Positions 44,244 to 54,141 of a DNA stretch of 64,000 nt are shown here, one piece after another; positions within the stretch are counted from its first letter, which is position 1, and each line of letters begins with the position of its first letter. The notes beneath the pieces were generated by a model. The model had not been told where the DNA came from, did not search any database, and was given only the letters and a program-made list of their open reading frames with translations. Source of the stretch: SIG440 sp045645485 (lineage in GTDB: Bacteria; Bacillota; Clostridia; Monoglobales; Monoglobaceae); assembly GCA_045645485.1 (NCBI GenBank), contig JAZRIX010000017.1, positions 1 through 64,000 on the forward strand, given 5' to 3'. Position numbers and translations under genes: made by a program.

Positions 44244-45164
44244 TTACTTTCTTATACTCTTTGTAGTTGACGATATTATATACTTGGGTCGACCTTTAAT
44301 TTCTTCATAAATACGTGCAATATAATAACCTATAATACCAAGACTTATCATAATTATACTACCTATAAATATAGTTATAATTATAACCGTTGTCATACCT
44401 TCAAGCGCTCTGCCGATTATTTTATCAATAAGCGCCCAGATACCGAATATAACAGATATCATAAGCATCACAAAGCCAAGAACTGTTACCGTTTGCATTG
44501 GTACAGTGGAATATGATGAAATATTCGATACAGCATACTTTATTAGTCCTCCTGTTGACCATTTGGATTCACCGTCTACACGTTCAGCCACATCATATTC
44601 GACCGTTGTTTTGTTGTAGCCTACCCAATAAGAAATTGCTCTGAAAAATCCTCTTTCGGGCATTTTGTTAAGCACATCAACTACTTTTCTGTCCAGAAGT
44701 TTGAAATCTGACGAATTCGCCATATCAAACCCCGCCATACGGCTGATAACTGAATAAAAAAGTTTAACACCAATACTGTACATCTTTTTTTCCCGTCCGC
44801 GTTCTTTTTTTATGCCTTCAATAATTTCATAGCCTTGTTCCCACAAACGATACATTTCGATTATCTTGTCAGGGGGATGCTGAAGGTCACAGTCGATTAC
44901 AACAGCACAGTCACCGCTCACTGCGGCTAAACCTGCAGATATTGCAGATTCTTTCCCAAAATTTCTTGAAAAATGAAGACCTACTATATTTTCTTTTTTC
45001 AACGAAAGCTCGGATATTTTTTTATAAGTCTGATCCGAAGAACCGTCATCTACAAAAATAAACTCACTGTCAATATTGTTGTCCTTCAGCAGAGAATTTA
45101 TTGCAGTATATGCATGCTCTATACACTTTTCTTCGTTATATGCGGGAATAATTACCGATAACAT
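44244..45164 (-). CDS. GtrB-like polyprenyl-phosphate glycosyltransferase (GT2)
   Basis: A 306-residue GT2 enzyme of the DPM1/GtrB type. The N-terminal catalytic part has VIIPAYNEEKCIE, FVDDGSSDQT, the DXD motif in DCDLQHPPDK and FKLLDRKVVD; two C-terminal helices (about residues 225-285) anchor it. These enzymes load a sugar onto undecaprenyl phosphate for transfer outside the cell. A GtrA-like flippase and a GtrII-like membrane transferase are encoded in the same operon. AAGGAG precedes the start; 14 bases separate it from the next gene upstream. Confidence 0.9.
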   Translation of the reverse strand: MLSVIIPAYNEEKCIEHAYTAINSLLKDNNIDSEFIFVDDGSSDQTYKKISELSLKKENIVGLHFSRNFGKESAISAGLAAVSGDCAVVIDCDLQHPPDKIIEMYRLWEQGYEIIEGIKKERGREKKMYSIGVKLFYSVISRMAGFDMANSSDFKLLDRKVVDVLNKMPERGFFRAISYWVGYNKTTVEYDVAERVDGESKWSTGGLIKYAVSNISSYSTVPMQTVTVLGFVMLMISVIFGIWALIDKIIGRALEGMTTVIIITIFIGSIIMISLGIIGYYIARIYEEIKGRPKYIISSTTKSIRK

Positions 45165-45178
45165 AAAAACTCTCCTTG

Positions 45179-46543
45179 TTATTGTTCAAATAATGTTTCT
45201 AACCGTGTAACAGGCATCGGGCGATAAAAATAATATCCCTGAAGCATATCGCACCCTGCCTCTATTGCTTTCTTTTTGTGTTCTTCTGTTTCAACACCTT
45301 CACACAAAGCCTTAAATCCCAAGTCATGTGCTGTTCTGATGATGTTTTTGAGGATTAAAAATCCCGTTTGATTAATAGCATTTTGTGTTATTTCTTTATC
45401 AATCTTCACAATGCTTATATCAAATTCAGACAAATCCCCAAAGCTTGTATAGCCTTTGCCAAAGTCATCAAGGAGAATCAAAATTCCTTTTTCTTTTAAA
45501 CGGGTCAGATTTTTTACAATTGTAATTTTTTCGTCCTCATTCAAGCTTTTATCCTCAAGAATTTCAACAGCAATACACGAATAATCAATTCCGTATTTCT
45601 CTATAATTTGTATTATAGTATCCGCCAAGTCACTGTCACAAAGGGTATATCGTGAAAAATTGATTGTATATACATATTTCATACGATTCTCTTTATCGCT
45701 TGAAATCCATTTGCAATTTTTTTCAAAGATATAATAATCAAATTTTTCGTTTAATCCAACATTATTTACTGCCGAAAGAAAGAAGTACGGTGTTAATACA
45801 CCCTCTGTCGTTGAATTAAGCCGGGACAGCACCTCTGCACCCATAATTTTATTTGTTTTAGCATCTAAAATGGGCTGATATTCAAGAAAAAACCTGTTGT
45901 TGTCAATTTCATTCTGTATATTGTTCTCAATCTTAATTTTTCTTTCAAATTCTTTTCCGTTGGAGTTATCCCATTGAAAATATAATACTCCTTTATCTTC
46001 CGCTATACTGCATGCCTGTTTCGCTCTTCCAAGAGCAGTTTTAAACGAAACCTCGGTGGAACTGGTAATGTGATAACCAAAAGTTATACCAACAACATTA
46101 ACCGCACTGTGTTTTACGAAAACTTCATTTATTTTTTCAATGCTTTTTTCAATACACTGGGATATTTTATCTGCTTTCAAATCATTTAACGCAATAAAAC
46201 TCTCTCTTCCGTAAAGAGAAATATCCCCGTCAATATCAATGCAAAAATGACCAAGCAAAATCCTTTTGATTTGTTCATATATCCTGACAGCCTTTGATTC
46301 AGAATACATTCTCTTCATCCCGTCAAGAGATACAGATATATATATAATGCAACGGTTTTTCCGCAAAGCTCCCATTTTTTCAAAATTATTTTCTATTTTC
46401 CCTATGCCGCAAAAACTTTTCTCTGCTATTCCTTTTGCTGTTTTTACGGATTTTATCGTAAAGTACAGACCAATCATTCCCATTGCAAGAAAAAACATTA
46501 CGAGAATAGTTATGATCACATAAGGGTATTCAAAAACTTTCAT
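45179..46543 (-). CDS. membrane protein with degenerate GGDEF and intact EAL domain
   Basis: A 454-residue protein with one N-terminal transmembrane helix (about 11-30), a GGDEF-type domain (about 60-190) whose signature is GRESF instead of GGDEF, and a C-terminal EAL domain (about 210-454). The EAL domain has AEVLSRL, TINFSRY, VEILED, LLDDFGKGYTS, VKIDKE, CEGVETEE and LQGYYF, so it may still hydrolyse cyclic-di-GMP. The altered GGDEF is unlikely to synthesise it and may instead bind GTP or regulate the EAL part. It lies between glycosyltransferase genes. Confidence 0.88.
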   Translation of the reverse strand: MKVFEYPYVIITILVMFFLAMGMIGLYFTIKSVKTAKGIAEKSFCGIGKIENNFEKMGALRKNRCIIYISVSLDGMKRMYSESKAVRIYEQIKRILLGHFCIDIDGDISLYGRESFIALNDLKADKISQCIEKSIEKINEVFVKHSAVNVVGITFGYHITSSTEVSFKTALGRAKQACSIAEDKGVLYFQWDNSNGKEFERKIKIENNIQNEIDNNRFFLEYQPILDAKTNKIMGAEVLSRLNSTTEGVLTPYFFLSAVNNVGLNEKFDYYIFEKNCKWISSDKENRMKYVYTINFSRYTLCDSDLADTIIQIIEKYGIDYSCIAVEILEDKSLNEDEKITIVKNLTRLKEKGILILLDDFGKGYTSFGDLSEFDISIVKIDKEITQNAINQTGFLILKNIIRTAHDLGFKALCEGVETEEHKKKAIEAGCDMLQGYYFYRPMPVTRLETLFEQ

Positions 46544-46561
46544 TTTGCAGACTCCTTGTAT

Positions 46562-47626
46562 CTATTTTTCAAAAATAGGAAAGTTCTTCGTTCCTGACGT
46601 CTGTTTCAGACCTGTATTTTTTGCAACACTCATACATTTCTCAATATCCTTTCGGGCTGTTTTCTTTCTTCGGATTACTTCTTTTGCCAAAAAGAAAGGA
46701 TTAAAAGTGAGTACCGCCCTGACTATATCCCCTTTTGATACACCGCATCTTCTGTATTCGGCTAAAATTTCAAAAAGGGCATAATTTATAGTATTCTTAT
46801 CAAAATTTTCAGTGCTTACACTTTTTAGCCATTTTGCATATCTGAGGAATTTATCTATATCCGCATTTTCCTTGAAATAGATTCCGCTGATATAAAACCT
46901 CTGCATTTCATCATCCATTTTCTGAAGAAGTGCTGCATAGTATTTTTGCTGAATTTTAATCACTTCAGTATGCTGTCTTTCAAGAGTAGTGCTTGTAATT
47001 TGCTTATCGTGAAGTCTGTATATCACAAGACACTCAGGAAGAATTTCAATTTTCTGATTTTCCATTACCATTCTTGTCCACAATTCAAGATCCTCGGTAC
47101 AGGTAAGTGTTGTGTCATAATTAAACTGCTTCATAACTTCAGCCTTGGCTATAACCCCCGGATGCAAGATAGGATTTGCAACAAGAAGCATTGCTCGCAA
47201 AGCATCATTATCGCATCTGCCTCCGGCACCGCCCGATGCATACACCCCGTTTTTTACAGTCATAAATCTGCAGGACGATAATGCCACATCGCTGTTCTCT
47301 TCCATAAACTTATACTGTTTTTCAAGCCTGTCAGGAAGACATATGTCATCTGCATCCATTCTTGCTATGTATTTGCCGCGGCTTAAAGAGATTGCCCTGT
47401 TTAATGATGTGGGTAATTTAAGATTAACCTCATTGGGGTGTACCTTTATTCTTTCATCTCTTGAAGCAAATTCAGCAAGTATTTTACTTGTGGAATCTGT
47501 TGAACAATCGTTTATGATAACAAGCTCCCAATTCTTAAAAGTCTGATTTATGACACTTTCAATGGCTTCTTCAAGATATGTTTCCCCGTTATACACACTC
47601 ATTATTACTGATATTTCAGGTATCAT
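46562..47626 (-). CDS. GT2 family glycosyltransferase
   Basis: About 354 residues. The GT-A fold motifs are clear: ISVIMSVYNGETYLEEAIESV-like N-terminus, INDCSTDST, the metal-binding MDADDICLPDR, and LTCTEDLELW near residue 190. It should add one sugar to the lipid-linked repeat unit at the inner membrane face. No transmembrane helix is seen. The start at 47626 is preferred because AAAGGGTG lies 9 bases upstream; the frame is open 15 codons further but that part overlaps the preceding gene. Confidence 0.9.
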   Translation of the reverse strand: MIPEISVIMSVYNGETYLEEAIESVINQTFKNWELVIINDCSTDSTSKILAEFASRDERIKVHPNEVNLKLPTSLNRAISLSRGKYIARMDADDICLPDRLEKQYKFMEENSDVALSSCRFMTVKNGVYASGGAGGRCDNDALRAMLLVANPILHPGVIAKAEVMKQFNYDTTLTCTEDLELWTRMVMENQKIEILPECLVIYRLHDKQITSTTLERQHTEVIKIQQKYYAALLQKMDDEMQRFYISGIYFKENADIDKFLRYAKWLKSVSTENFDKNTINYALFEILAEYRRCGVSKGDIVRAVLTFNPFFLAKEVIRRKKTARKDIEKCMSVAKNTGLKQTSGTKNFPIFEK

Positions 47627-47634
47627 AGAAGCTT

Positions 47635-48654
47635 TCACCCTTTCTTCAGAACTTTCTTGATGTTTTTGCACAAATTAAGGAAATAAAATGTTGTGGTTAT
47701 AAGTCCCCTTTTCATTAAAAACATACTTATTTTACTTTTCATTGTAATATTTTTAAACTTTGCTTTTTTTATTTTCTCTTTATGAATCGAATTATTTATA
47801 AGCTCTTTTATCTCTTTTGCGTGTTTAAAGCAATTTCCCTCTGCTGCCAGTGCAATAATTGCAAAGCACATAAATGCCGAATAGCGGGCAATCTGGCTTT
47901 CAAAATCAAGCGGTGCTATACTTAAATATCTATAAAGATGTTCAATTGTGTTTGCAATGTCCGTTATTTGCTTTGCTTTAACGGTTGTGGTAAGCGAGTC
48001 ACCTCTTACGGTGTAAAAATACACTGATTTTCTGCTCACATATACCTTTTGAGCCTTCAGGAAACATGGCACAACACAGCTTACATCTTCCCCATGAGAA
48101 ATTCTGGTGCTTACGTCAAGCTGGATGGGACAAATAAGCTCCCTTTTAATTGCCCTGCCCCAGATAAAGTAAAAAGCAGAAAGCATATTTTCGTCACAAA
48201 GCAGAACAGGATAAATCTTATTTATAATTTCCTCTTTTTCGTAAAGACCATCCTTGAGAATATCGTCTACCTTTTTTCCGTACCGTGAATCTTTTACTTC
48301 AGTATATGAAAAAGACACAATATCTGCATTTGTTTCTTTAATAATTTCATAAGCACTCTGCAAAGCATCGGGGGCTATATGGTCATCCCCGTCAAGATTA
48401 AAGATATATTCACCTGTACAAGCCTTTATCCCTGCTTGTCGTGCACTTACAAGACCGCCGTTTTCTTTGTGTATCACCTTTATTCTTTCGTCTTTATTCT
48501 TATACTCATCACAAATAAGGGGGCAATTATCAGGTGATCCGTCATCAACCAAAATCAGCTCAAAATCGCTAAAAGTCTGGGAAAGCACACTGTCAATACA
48601 CCTTCTGAGGTATTCTTCTATATTATATATCGGAACAATTACTGAAAAAAACAT
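47635..48654 (-). CDS. GT2 family glycosyltransferase
   Basis: About 339 residues, GT-A fold with SVIVPIYNIEEYLRRCIDS, LVDDGSPDNCP, NGGLVSARQAGIK and the DXD-like NLDGDDHIAP. Soluble or peripheral membrane enzyme. The start at 48654 is chosen because AGGTG lies 6 bases upstream; a GTG three codons earlier directly follows the stop codon of the upstream gene. One of three GT2 genes in tandem. Confidence 0.9.
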   Translation of the reverse strand: MFFSVIVPIYNIEEYLRRCIDSVLSQTFSDFELILVDDGSPDNCPLICDEYKNKDERIKVIHKENGGLVSARQAGIKACTGEYIFNLDGDDHIAPDALQSAYEIIKETNADIVSFSYTEVKDSRYGKKVDDILKDGLYEKEEIINKIYPVLLCDENMLSAFYFIWGRAIKRELICPIQLDVSTRISHGEDVSCVVPCFLKAQKVYVSRKSVYFYTVRGDSLTTTVKAKQITDIANTIEHLYRYLSIAPLDFESQIARYSAFMCFAIIALAAEGNCFKHAKEIKELINNSIHKEKIKKAKFKNITMKSKISMFLMKRGLITTTFYFLNLCKNIKKVLKKG

Positions 48655-48663
48655 ATCCTTCAC

Positions 48664-49722
48664 CTATTTACTTCTTAATCTTACAAGCACTTTCAGCACA
48701 AAGTACAATTTATACTTCATTGCGTATGCAAACACGCTCTGCTTGAGGGGTAGTTTGCCTATGGGATAAGATTTCAACACCCTGACAGTAAGACTGTGGT
48801 TGCATATGGATTTAAGACTTTTCTTCAAATCAGTGTATTTAATACCGTTATCCTTGGCATACATTATTTCCTGAGAGCACAACACTCTGCACATCGCCTG
48901 CCAGAATCTGTATATATAAATCTGATATACTTCGGGTTTAATGTCTTTTTTATATCTTTTTTCAACCTCATCCACAAAAACAAGACTTTTTTCCAAACGG
49001 TCTTTTTTGTATCCTTTGGAAAACGACTCCCCGTTTCTGCAGTAATTATAAAACACTTCATTAATTCCCGTTGCTCTCTTTATACAGGATATGTAATCTA
49101 TCAAAAACAGCGAATCCTCCGAAAGTATTTCACGTTCGGACTGAAACACAATGTTATTTTTCCTTATTATTTCATTTCTGAACAGGTTTTTACATATACT
49201 CATTCCGTATTTGCTGTCATCGGCATCCTCAGGCAAAGCTCCCACAATACCCATTCTTATCTCATTCAGTTCCTCACGGGTCTCAAAATAAGTATCCTTG
49301 TCAAAATACGTTTTGCGAAGGCAGCTGCCCTCTTCGCTGAACATATTTCCGTCCAGAAACTGAACTCCCGACATCACAAAGTCCGAATTATACTTTTCTG
49401 CTTTTTCACAGAGTGTTTCAAACATATCAAGCTCAACATAATCATCCGAATCTGCAAAACCTATATATTCACCCGTTGCAATCTCAAGACCGGCATTTCG
49501 CGCTATTCCCGCTCCCTCGTTCGCCTTATGAATAACCTTTATGCGTGAATCCTCCGCCTCTGCTCTGCGGCATATTTCCAGAGAGGAATCCGCAGACGAA
49601 TCATCCACAAGTATTATTTCTATATTCTCAAGGGTCTGATTTTTCAGAGAATTTATACATCTTTCCAGATATTTCTCTGCATTATATACAGGAACGATAA
49701 TACTTACCTTTGGTTGTGTCAC
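48664..49722 (-). CDS. GT2 family glycosyltransferase
   Basis: About 352 residues with KVSIIVPVYNAEKYLERCI, LVDDSSADSS, EGAGIARNAGLE and FADSDDYVELD. The C-terminal part is rich in basic residues. Translation probably starts at GTG 49722, with AGGTG five bases upstream, overlapping the end of the preceding gene; the longer TTG-started frame has no ribosome site. It is closest in layout to the following GT2 gene. Confidence 0.9.
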   Translation of the reverse strand: MTQPKVSIIVPVYNAEKYLERCINSLKNQTLENIEIILVDDSSADSSLEICRRAEAEDSRIKVIHKANEGAGIARNAGLEIATGEYIGFADSDDYVELDMFETLCEKAEKYNSDFVMSGVQFLDGNMFSEEGSCLRKTYFDKDTYFETREELNEIRMGIVGALPEDADDSKYGMSICKNLFRNEIIRKNNIVFQSEREILSEDSLFLIDYISCIKRATGINEVFYNYCRNGESFSKGYKKDRLEKSLVFVDEVEKRYKKDIKPEVYQIYIYRFWQAMCRVLCSQEIMYAKDNGIKYTDLKKSLKSICNHSLTVRVLKSYPIGKLPLKQSVFAYAMKYKLYFVLKVLVRLRSK

Positions 49723-49726
49723 GGTC

Positions 49727-50935
49727 TCACCTCTCAACTAGTTTTTCATATTCCTTGATTAAAATATCGCAGTATGCTTCAACACTCAAAATATTGTCTT
49801 TTTCATTTTCACAGTTTTCTTTCAGAATCCTGTAACTGTCCTCGTTTTCCATAACTTCTTTTAATTTCCGTGCAATTCCATCGGGAGCCGCTTCATCTGC
49901 AAGAAGCCCCGTAATACCGTCTTTAACAAGCTCCGCCATTCCGCCGTTGTTCATTGTAACAACCGGTACGCCCATACACTGAGCCTCAAGGATGGAAAGG
50001 GGACAATTTTCATACCATATGGACGGCACAAGAAGCAATTTTGCATTTCCCATAAACTCAATCAGCTTTTCCCCTGAAAGAAATCCAACCAACTTAATGT
50101 TTTCAATATTTTCAAGCATCTCCCTGTCGGGACCGTCTCCCGCAACCATAAATGTATATTCAGGAAGAAGCTTTGCTGTTTCAGCAAGGTATTCAATACC
50201 TTTTTCCTTGGACAGTCTTCCCGCAAATGCAATGTAATTCTGTCCGTTTTCTTTTTTGCAGATAAACTTGTTTTTGTTTATAAAGTTATGTATTGTCTTT
50301 GTTTTTCCCTTATAGAGATTCTTTGCGGATAACAGCTTTTCTTCAAGAAAATAACTGGGAGTTATAAACAAATCAACCTTTTTATATGTTTTAAGAACAG
50401 CATACAGTTTTGCCTCAATAGCCCCTATAATGCTCTTCACCCTTGATGCATGGATACATTTGTTTTTGATACAGTTAACATATGACCCCTTGATACACTT
50501 CTCGCAAATCTCGTTTTTTTCGAAATTATAAAGCAGGTGATTCGGACAAACCATCTGATAATCATGGACTGTCTGAACGACGGGAATGCCTCTCTTTTTT
50601 GCACCGTAAATTACCGACGGAGTTAGCTGAAAGTTTATGTTATTCATATGGATTATGTCAGGCTTGAACTTATCAATTACCTGAATAATTTTCTTTTTGG
50701 CTTCCATAGAATAAACTATTTTAAAGGGATAAAAGAACCGTTCTATTTCTTTTGAATGAAAATCCATATTTTGTGTGTACTTTTCTGCAGAGTTGCCCAC
50801 AGTATTTTTTTCGTCGTACATACCAAAATACTCAACTTCATGACCAAGATTTTCAAGCTGCTCCCCCAAAAAGAGCATATAATTCTCACATCCTCCGCGA
50901 GAATACAAAAATTTATTAACCATCAGAATTTTCAT
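49727..50935 (-). CDS. GT4 family glycosyltransferase
   Basis: A 402-residue GT-B enzyme. The N-terminus MKILMVNKFLYSRGGCENYM and the donor-site motif ENCPLSILEAQ (the E-x7-E element, about residues 320) fit GT4 enzymes. A cysteine-rich insert (CPNHLLYNFEKNEICEKC, then two more Cys) at about residues 133-165 looks like a metal-binding knuckle and is common in one GT4 branch. It would add a sugar to the growing repeat unit. Overlaps the start of the next gene by a few bases. Confidence 0.9.
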   Translation of the reverse strand: MKILMVNKFLYSRGGCENYMLFLGEQLENLGHEVEYFGMYDEKNTVGNSAEKYTQNMDFHSKEIERFFYPFKIVYSMEAKKKIIQVIDKFKPDIIHMNNINFQLTPSVIYGAKKRGIPVVQTVHDYQMVCPNHLLYNFEKNEICEKCIKGSYVNCIKNKCIHASRVKSIIGAIEAKLYAVLKTYKKVDLFITPSYFLEEKLLSAKNLYKGKTKTIHNFINKNKFICKKENGQNYIAFAGRLSKEKGIEYLAETAKLLPEYTFMVAGDGPDREMLENIENIKLVGFLSGEKLIEFMGNAKLLLVPSIWYENCPLSILEAQCMGVPVVTMNNGGMAELVKDGITGLLADEAAPDGIARKLKEVMENEDSYRILKENCENEKDNILSVEAYCDILIKEYEKLVER

Positions 50936-50952
50936 AACAATGAATCACCTTT

Positions 50953-52236
50953 CTATTCTCTGTTTGCCTCAGAAATGTAACCAAACATTTTTGTTTCGGT
51001 ACGGCGTACATTTTCTTCAAAGCCATTTCCCATCATTAACATGGCAAGAACCCCTGTAAGCAACGGATAGTTCATTGTATTATCCGTTGAAGATACAATT
51101 ATGAGGTAAACGGTAAGCATAAATGTAATAATCGCATTTTCAATATTCCCTTTCCTTCCAAAATATATTACTCTGACCAAAGTCATAGATGTAAGCCAGA
51201 TAATATAACCCCAAAAGCCTAAATCAATGAAGTGCTGAAGGAAGTCATTGTGAACGGACCCAACACCTACAGACATAAACTCATTCAGCTGATAGGTGAG
51301 AAATCCTATTCCGTTACCCAAAAATCCGGGGTGAAACTCATAAAACTTATCTACAGCATTATAAATTTCAACACGTCCGCTTGTGTTTATTCCCGCTTTT
51401 TCAAGAAGAGCAAATGCATCTGCATTTATAAGCGCGATATAGCCTACAAGCAACGCAACAACAATAATGGAAAGAATTATAACAAGCCTGCTGGCAGTTT
51501 TTTTGTTAAATCGGGCAATAAACTTTAAAATATAGCCGAGCATCAGTGCTATTACAATTGCAATAATTGCAATCCTCTTAAGTGCCGCCAAAAAGCAGAA
51601 AACATTCAGGAACAACAGTATAAAAAATTCTATACTTTTCCTCGGTTTAAAAAGCATATAAATCAAATACGCACCAAGGCAAAAAGCAAGTTCGTGAATT
51701 TCTGCCTGAATAATAACATCTCCCGTTACGTCCGCAAAGGTGACCAAAAGAGTTACAAACTCAGAAAAAAATCTTCCGAGACCGTTTTGTGCAATAATTG
51801 TAGCAAGCATCAAAAGATTTGCAACCAAAATGGCAAAAAGGTTATACCATATACCACGGTTTCCGAATACATACAGCAGCGCACCTGAGCCCAACGCAAA
51901 GGACAGCATATTTGTATATATAAAAGAACTGGAAAGTCCTCTGGAAATAACGCTCACATCTACAGTTTCCACAAACCAGATAAACAGTGAAACCGTTGTA
52001 GTAACCACAAGGGGAAAGCTGTAAACACATGCATCCTTAAAAGCAGTGACTCCCCTTGCAATATTAGGTTTGTATAAGAACATGAGGGCTGCAGAAGCAA
52101 AGAGAACAAGAGCAAAAGCATGACGGTATGTAACGTGCAGCCCCAAATTGATGTATTCATTGAGGAAATAATACATCATTACTGCCACAAGTACAAAATA
52201 AAAATCTTTTGCTTTTTTAAGAATTTTATTTTCCAC
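50953..52236 (-). CDS. Wzy/O-antigen-ligase-like polysaccharide polymerase
   Basis: A 427-residue protein with about ten to eleven transmembrane helices. A large extracytoplasmic loop near residues 280-345 carries the Wzy_C-type pattern SGRVEIYNAVDKFYEFHPGF, GNGIGFL and GSVHNDFLQHFIDLGFWG. In this context it is the likely polymerase that joins repeat units on the outer face of the membrane. It lies beside two Wzz-like proteins that would set chain length. Confidence 0.85.
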   Translation of the reverse strand: MENKILKKAKDFYFVLVAVMMYYFLNEYINLGLHVTYRHAFALVLFASAALMFLYKPNIARGVTAFKDACVYSFPLVVTTTVSLFIWFVETVDVSVISRGLSSSFIYTNMLSFALGSGALLYVFGNRGIWYNLFAILVANLLMLATIIAQNGLGRFFSEFVTLLVTFADVTGDVIIQAEIHELAFCLGAYLIYMLFKPRKSIEFFILLFLNVFCFLAALKRIAIIAIVIALMLGYILKFIARFNKKTASRLVIILSIIVVALLVGYIALINADAFALLEKAGINTSGRVEIYNAVDKFYEFHPGFLGNGIGFLTYQLNEFMSVGVGSVHNDFLQHFIDLGFWGYIIWLTSMTLVRVIYFGRKGNIENAIITFMLTVYLIIVSSTDNTMNYPLLTGVLAMLMMGNGFEENVRRTETKMFGYISEANRE

Positions 52237-52254
52237 CCTGCCTACCCTCCTCGC

Positions 52255-54120
52255 TTACACATAACTTTTATTTTTTAAATCGGATATATAGTCCTTTTTG
52301 TTTCTTATTGCCTCTGAAAGCAGTTTTCTTGCTGTTTTATTTTCTTTGAATGTTTCAGCAATACCAATCTTGTAATCAATTACAACGTCTCTGTGTTCTT
52401 CTCGTCCATCCAGTCTCATTCTGAACAGTCTCATTATATCTTCAACAGTAATGTAATCAGATTCTTCTGACAGCATAACAAAACTGCCGTTACCGTTATA
52501 AATATACTCTGTCTTTGATTTGCCGAAGGTTTCTTTTATGTAATTGGTGAACAGCTTGATAATCTCGTCACCTACATCTCTTGAATACTCTCCGTTTATC
52601 TGAGCCAGATTCGCTATATCCACCAAACAGTACACAACACCGTCATCAAGAAGCTTTTTGTTTTTGGCTTTCAGGTATTTATCAAAATACGCTCTGTTGC
52701 TAAAGCCTGTAAAGTGGTCTGTATAGAAAATATAATTTATTATATCAGCTGCTCTTCCCAAAAGAAGTGCTCCGCCTGCACAAAGAACCACAAGGAAGAA
52801 AAACGCAATTGCTGTATATAATGGTACATTAACGCTTTCTCTTACAGAAGCCGAGGACAGCACTGAAATATAGCTTGCACCGAGATATTTGTTGTATTCA
52901 TCATTGGTTTTCATAGTGGTGGCATAAAGAGAAGTCAGTTCATCAAGAAGTGTATTGATTTCCTGCTCAACTCCATCCCTTATAGCGGCATATTCAGTAT
53001 TACAAAGCTCTGTACAGGTCAAATCCGAAGATTGACACGCACCGCCGCAATTTCCCGTACAGGTTGTAAATGTATCTATTACATATGTGCAATATGAAGA
53101 ATCAATAACTGCATGCTCACGGCTTTCATTGTGGTCTCTCCAGCTGTAAATCAATTCATCGTAAGTTACCGTCTGGTCACCCACATAATCCTGAACATTT
53201 CTCTCGTGAAGATTATCAAGAATATACTCATAGGTAATATTTGTATTTCCCGACTCTCTCATTTTCTTGACATAAGCGTCAATTACAGTAACAACATCCT
53301 CAACTATACTGTCATCCTTTGCATTGGAAATGTTATTGTTGTCTATTCGTGTTGTATAGTCCGAAATAAGTACTGACTTATTTTTTGTAATCTGGTACTT
53401 ATAAATCTTTGAGAAAAGTGACGAAACCTTGACCTGTCTCAGGTAGTTAAAATCATCAACCAGCTCGCTGAAGGATACTCCCGTCTCTGTTGAACGGTAA
53501 TAATTATTCTGTTCTATTCTCTGATACAAAGTAGTCAAAGTATTGTCAATGCTTGTATCAATCAACTCCATCATCTCAATAAAATCATAATCGTTTTTAT
53601 TAAGATTTTCAATAGTATTGTTGGCAGGAGCTACATTTACATACTTCTGACTGAACCGCTCAAAATAGACATCCAGAGTTTCATCCAGTATTGTTCTTGC
53701 AAACTCAGCACCTTCTCCGCTTGTTGCTGCAAAAGATACAATAAACGTGCTGGGTTCATATATATATTCTTCGCCTTCTTCAAGCTTTGCATCCTTCTGT
53801 GCCACTTTATCGGCATCTTCAATAGGTGTTATATTGATTCTTGAAATAAGGCTGTCAACGGAATATATACCCGTAAGCCCCATTTTATCAACAACCTTTG
53901 ACATTACAGCAGATGATTTGATTTCGTTTACATCAAGCTTTTCTCCTGTTGGTGCAAGACCTTTTTCCGCCTGTTCGTCATTATAATGAATAACTTCTGA
54001 CGCAATGTATGTATTGGATGATGAAAGTCTGAAGTAAACAACATAGGTAGCCATAAGGCAAAAAGCTATTATCAGTGGCAGAAGTTTTTTCACATATCCC
54101 AGAAATTGAAAACTTTTCAT
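52255..54120 (-). CDS. Wzz-like co-polymerase fused to a degenerate GGDEF domain
   Basis: A 621-residue protein. Residues 13-31 are a first membrane helix, 33-430 an extracytoplasmic region starting with a Wzz-type segment (VIHYNDEQAEKGLAPTGEKL) and containing coiled-coil-like helices, 433-455 a second helix preceded by proline as in chain-length determinants. Residues about 465-612 form a GGDEF fold: DHFTGFSNRAYFD is the usual entry segment, but the active-site loop reads GNGSF (543-547) and no RxxD inhibitory site precedes it. It is probably not a cyclase; it may sense a nucleotide or partner. Six cysteines (344, 354, 358, 362, 369, 373) cluster outside the membrane. Confidence 0.82.
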   Translation of the reverse strand: MKSFQFLGYVKKLLPLIIAFCLMATYVVYFRLSSSNTYIASEVIHYNDEQAEKGLAPTGEKLDVNEIKSSAVMSKVVDKMGLTGIYSVDSLISRINITPIEDADKVAQKDAKLEEGEEYIYEPSTFIVSFAATSGEGAEFARTILDETLDVYFERFSQKYVNVAPANNTIENLNKNDYDFIEMMELIDTSIDNTLTTLYQRIEQNNYYRSTETGVSFSELVDDFNYLRQVKVSSLFSKIYKYQITKNKSVLISDYTTRIDNNNISNAKDDSIVEDVVTVIDAYVKKMRESGNTNITYEYILDNLHERNVQDYVGDQTVTYDELIYSWRDHNESREHAVIDSSYCTYVIDTFTTCTGNCGGACQSSDLTCTELCNTEYAAIRDGVEQEINTLLDELTSLYATTMKTNDEYNKYLGASYISVLSSASVRESVNVPLYTAIAFFFLVVLCAGGALLLGRAADIINYIFYTDHFTGFSNRAYFDKYLKAKNKKLLDDGVVYCLVDIANLAQINGEYSRDVGDEIIKLFTNYIKETFGKSKTEYIYNGNGSFVMLSEESDYITVEDIMRLFRMRLDGREEHRDVVIDYKIGIAETFKENKTARKLLSEAIRNKKDYISDLKNKSYV

Positions 54121-54141
54121 TCTTGTCCTCCCTTAGATAAT

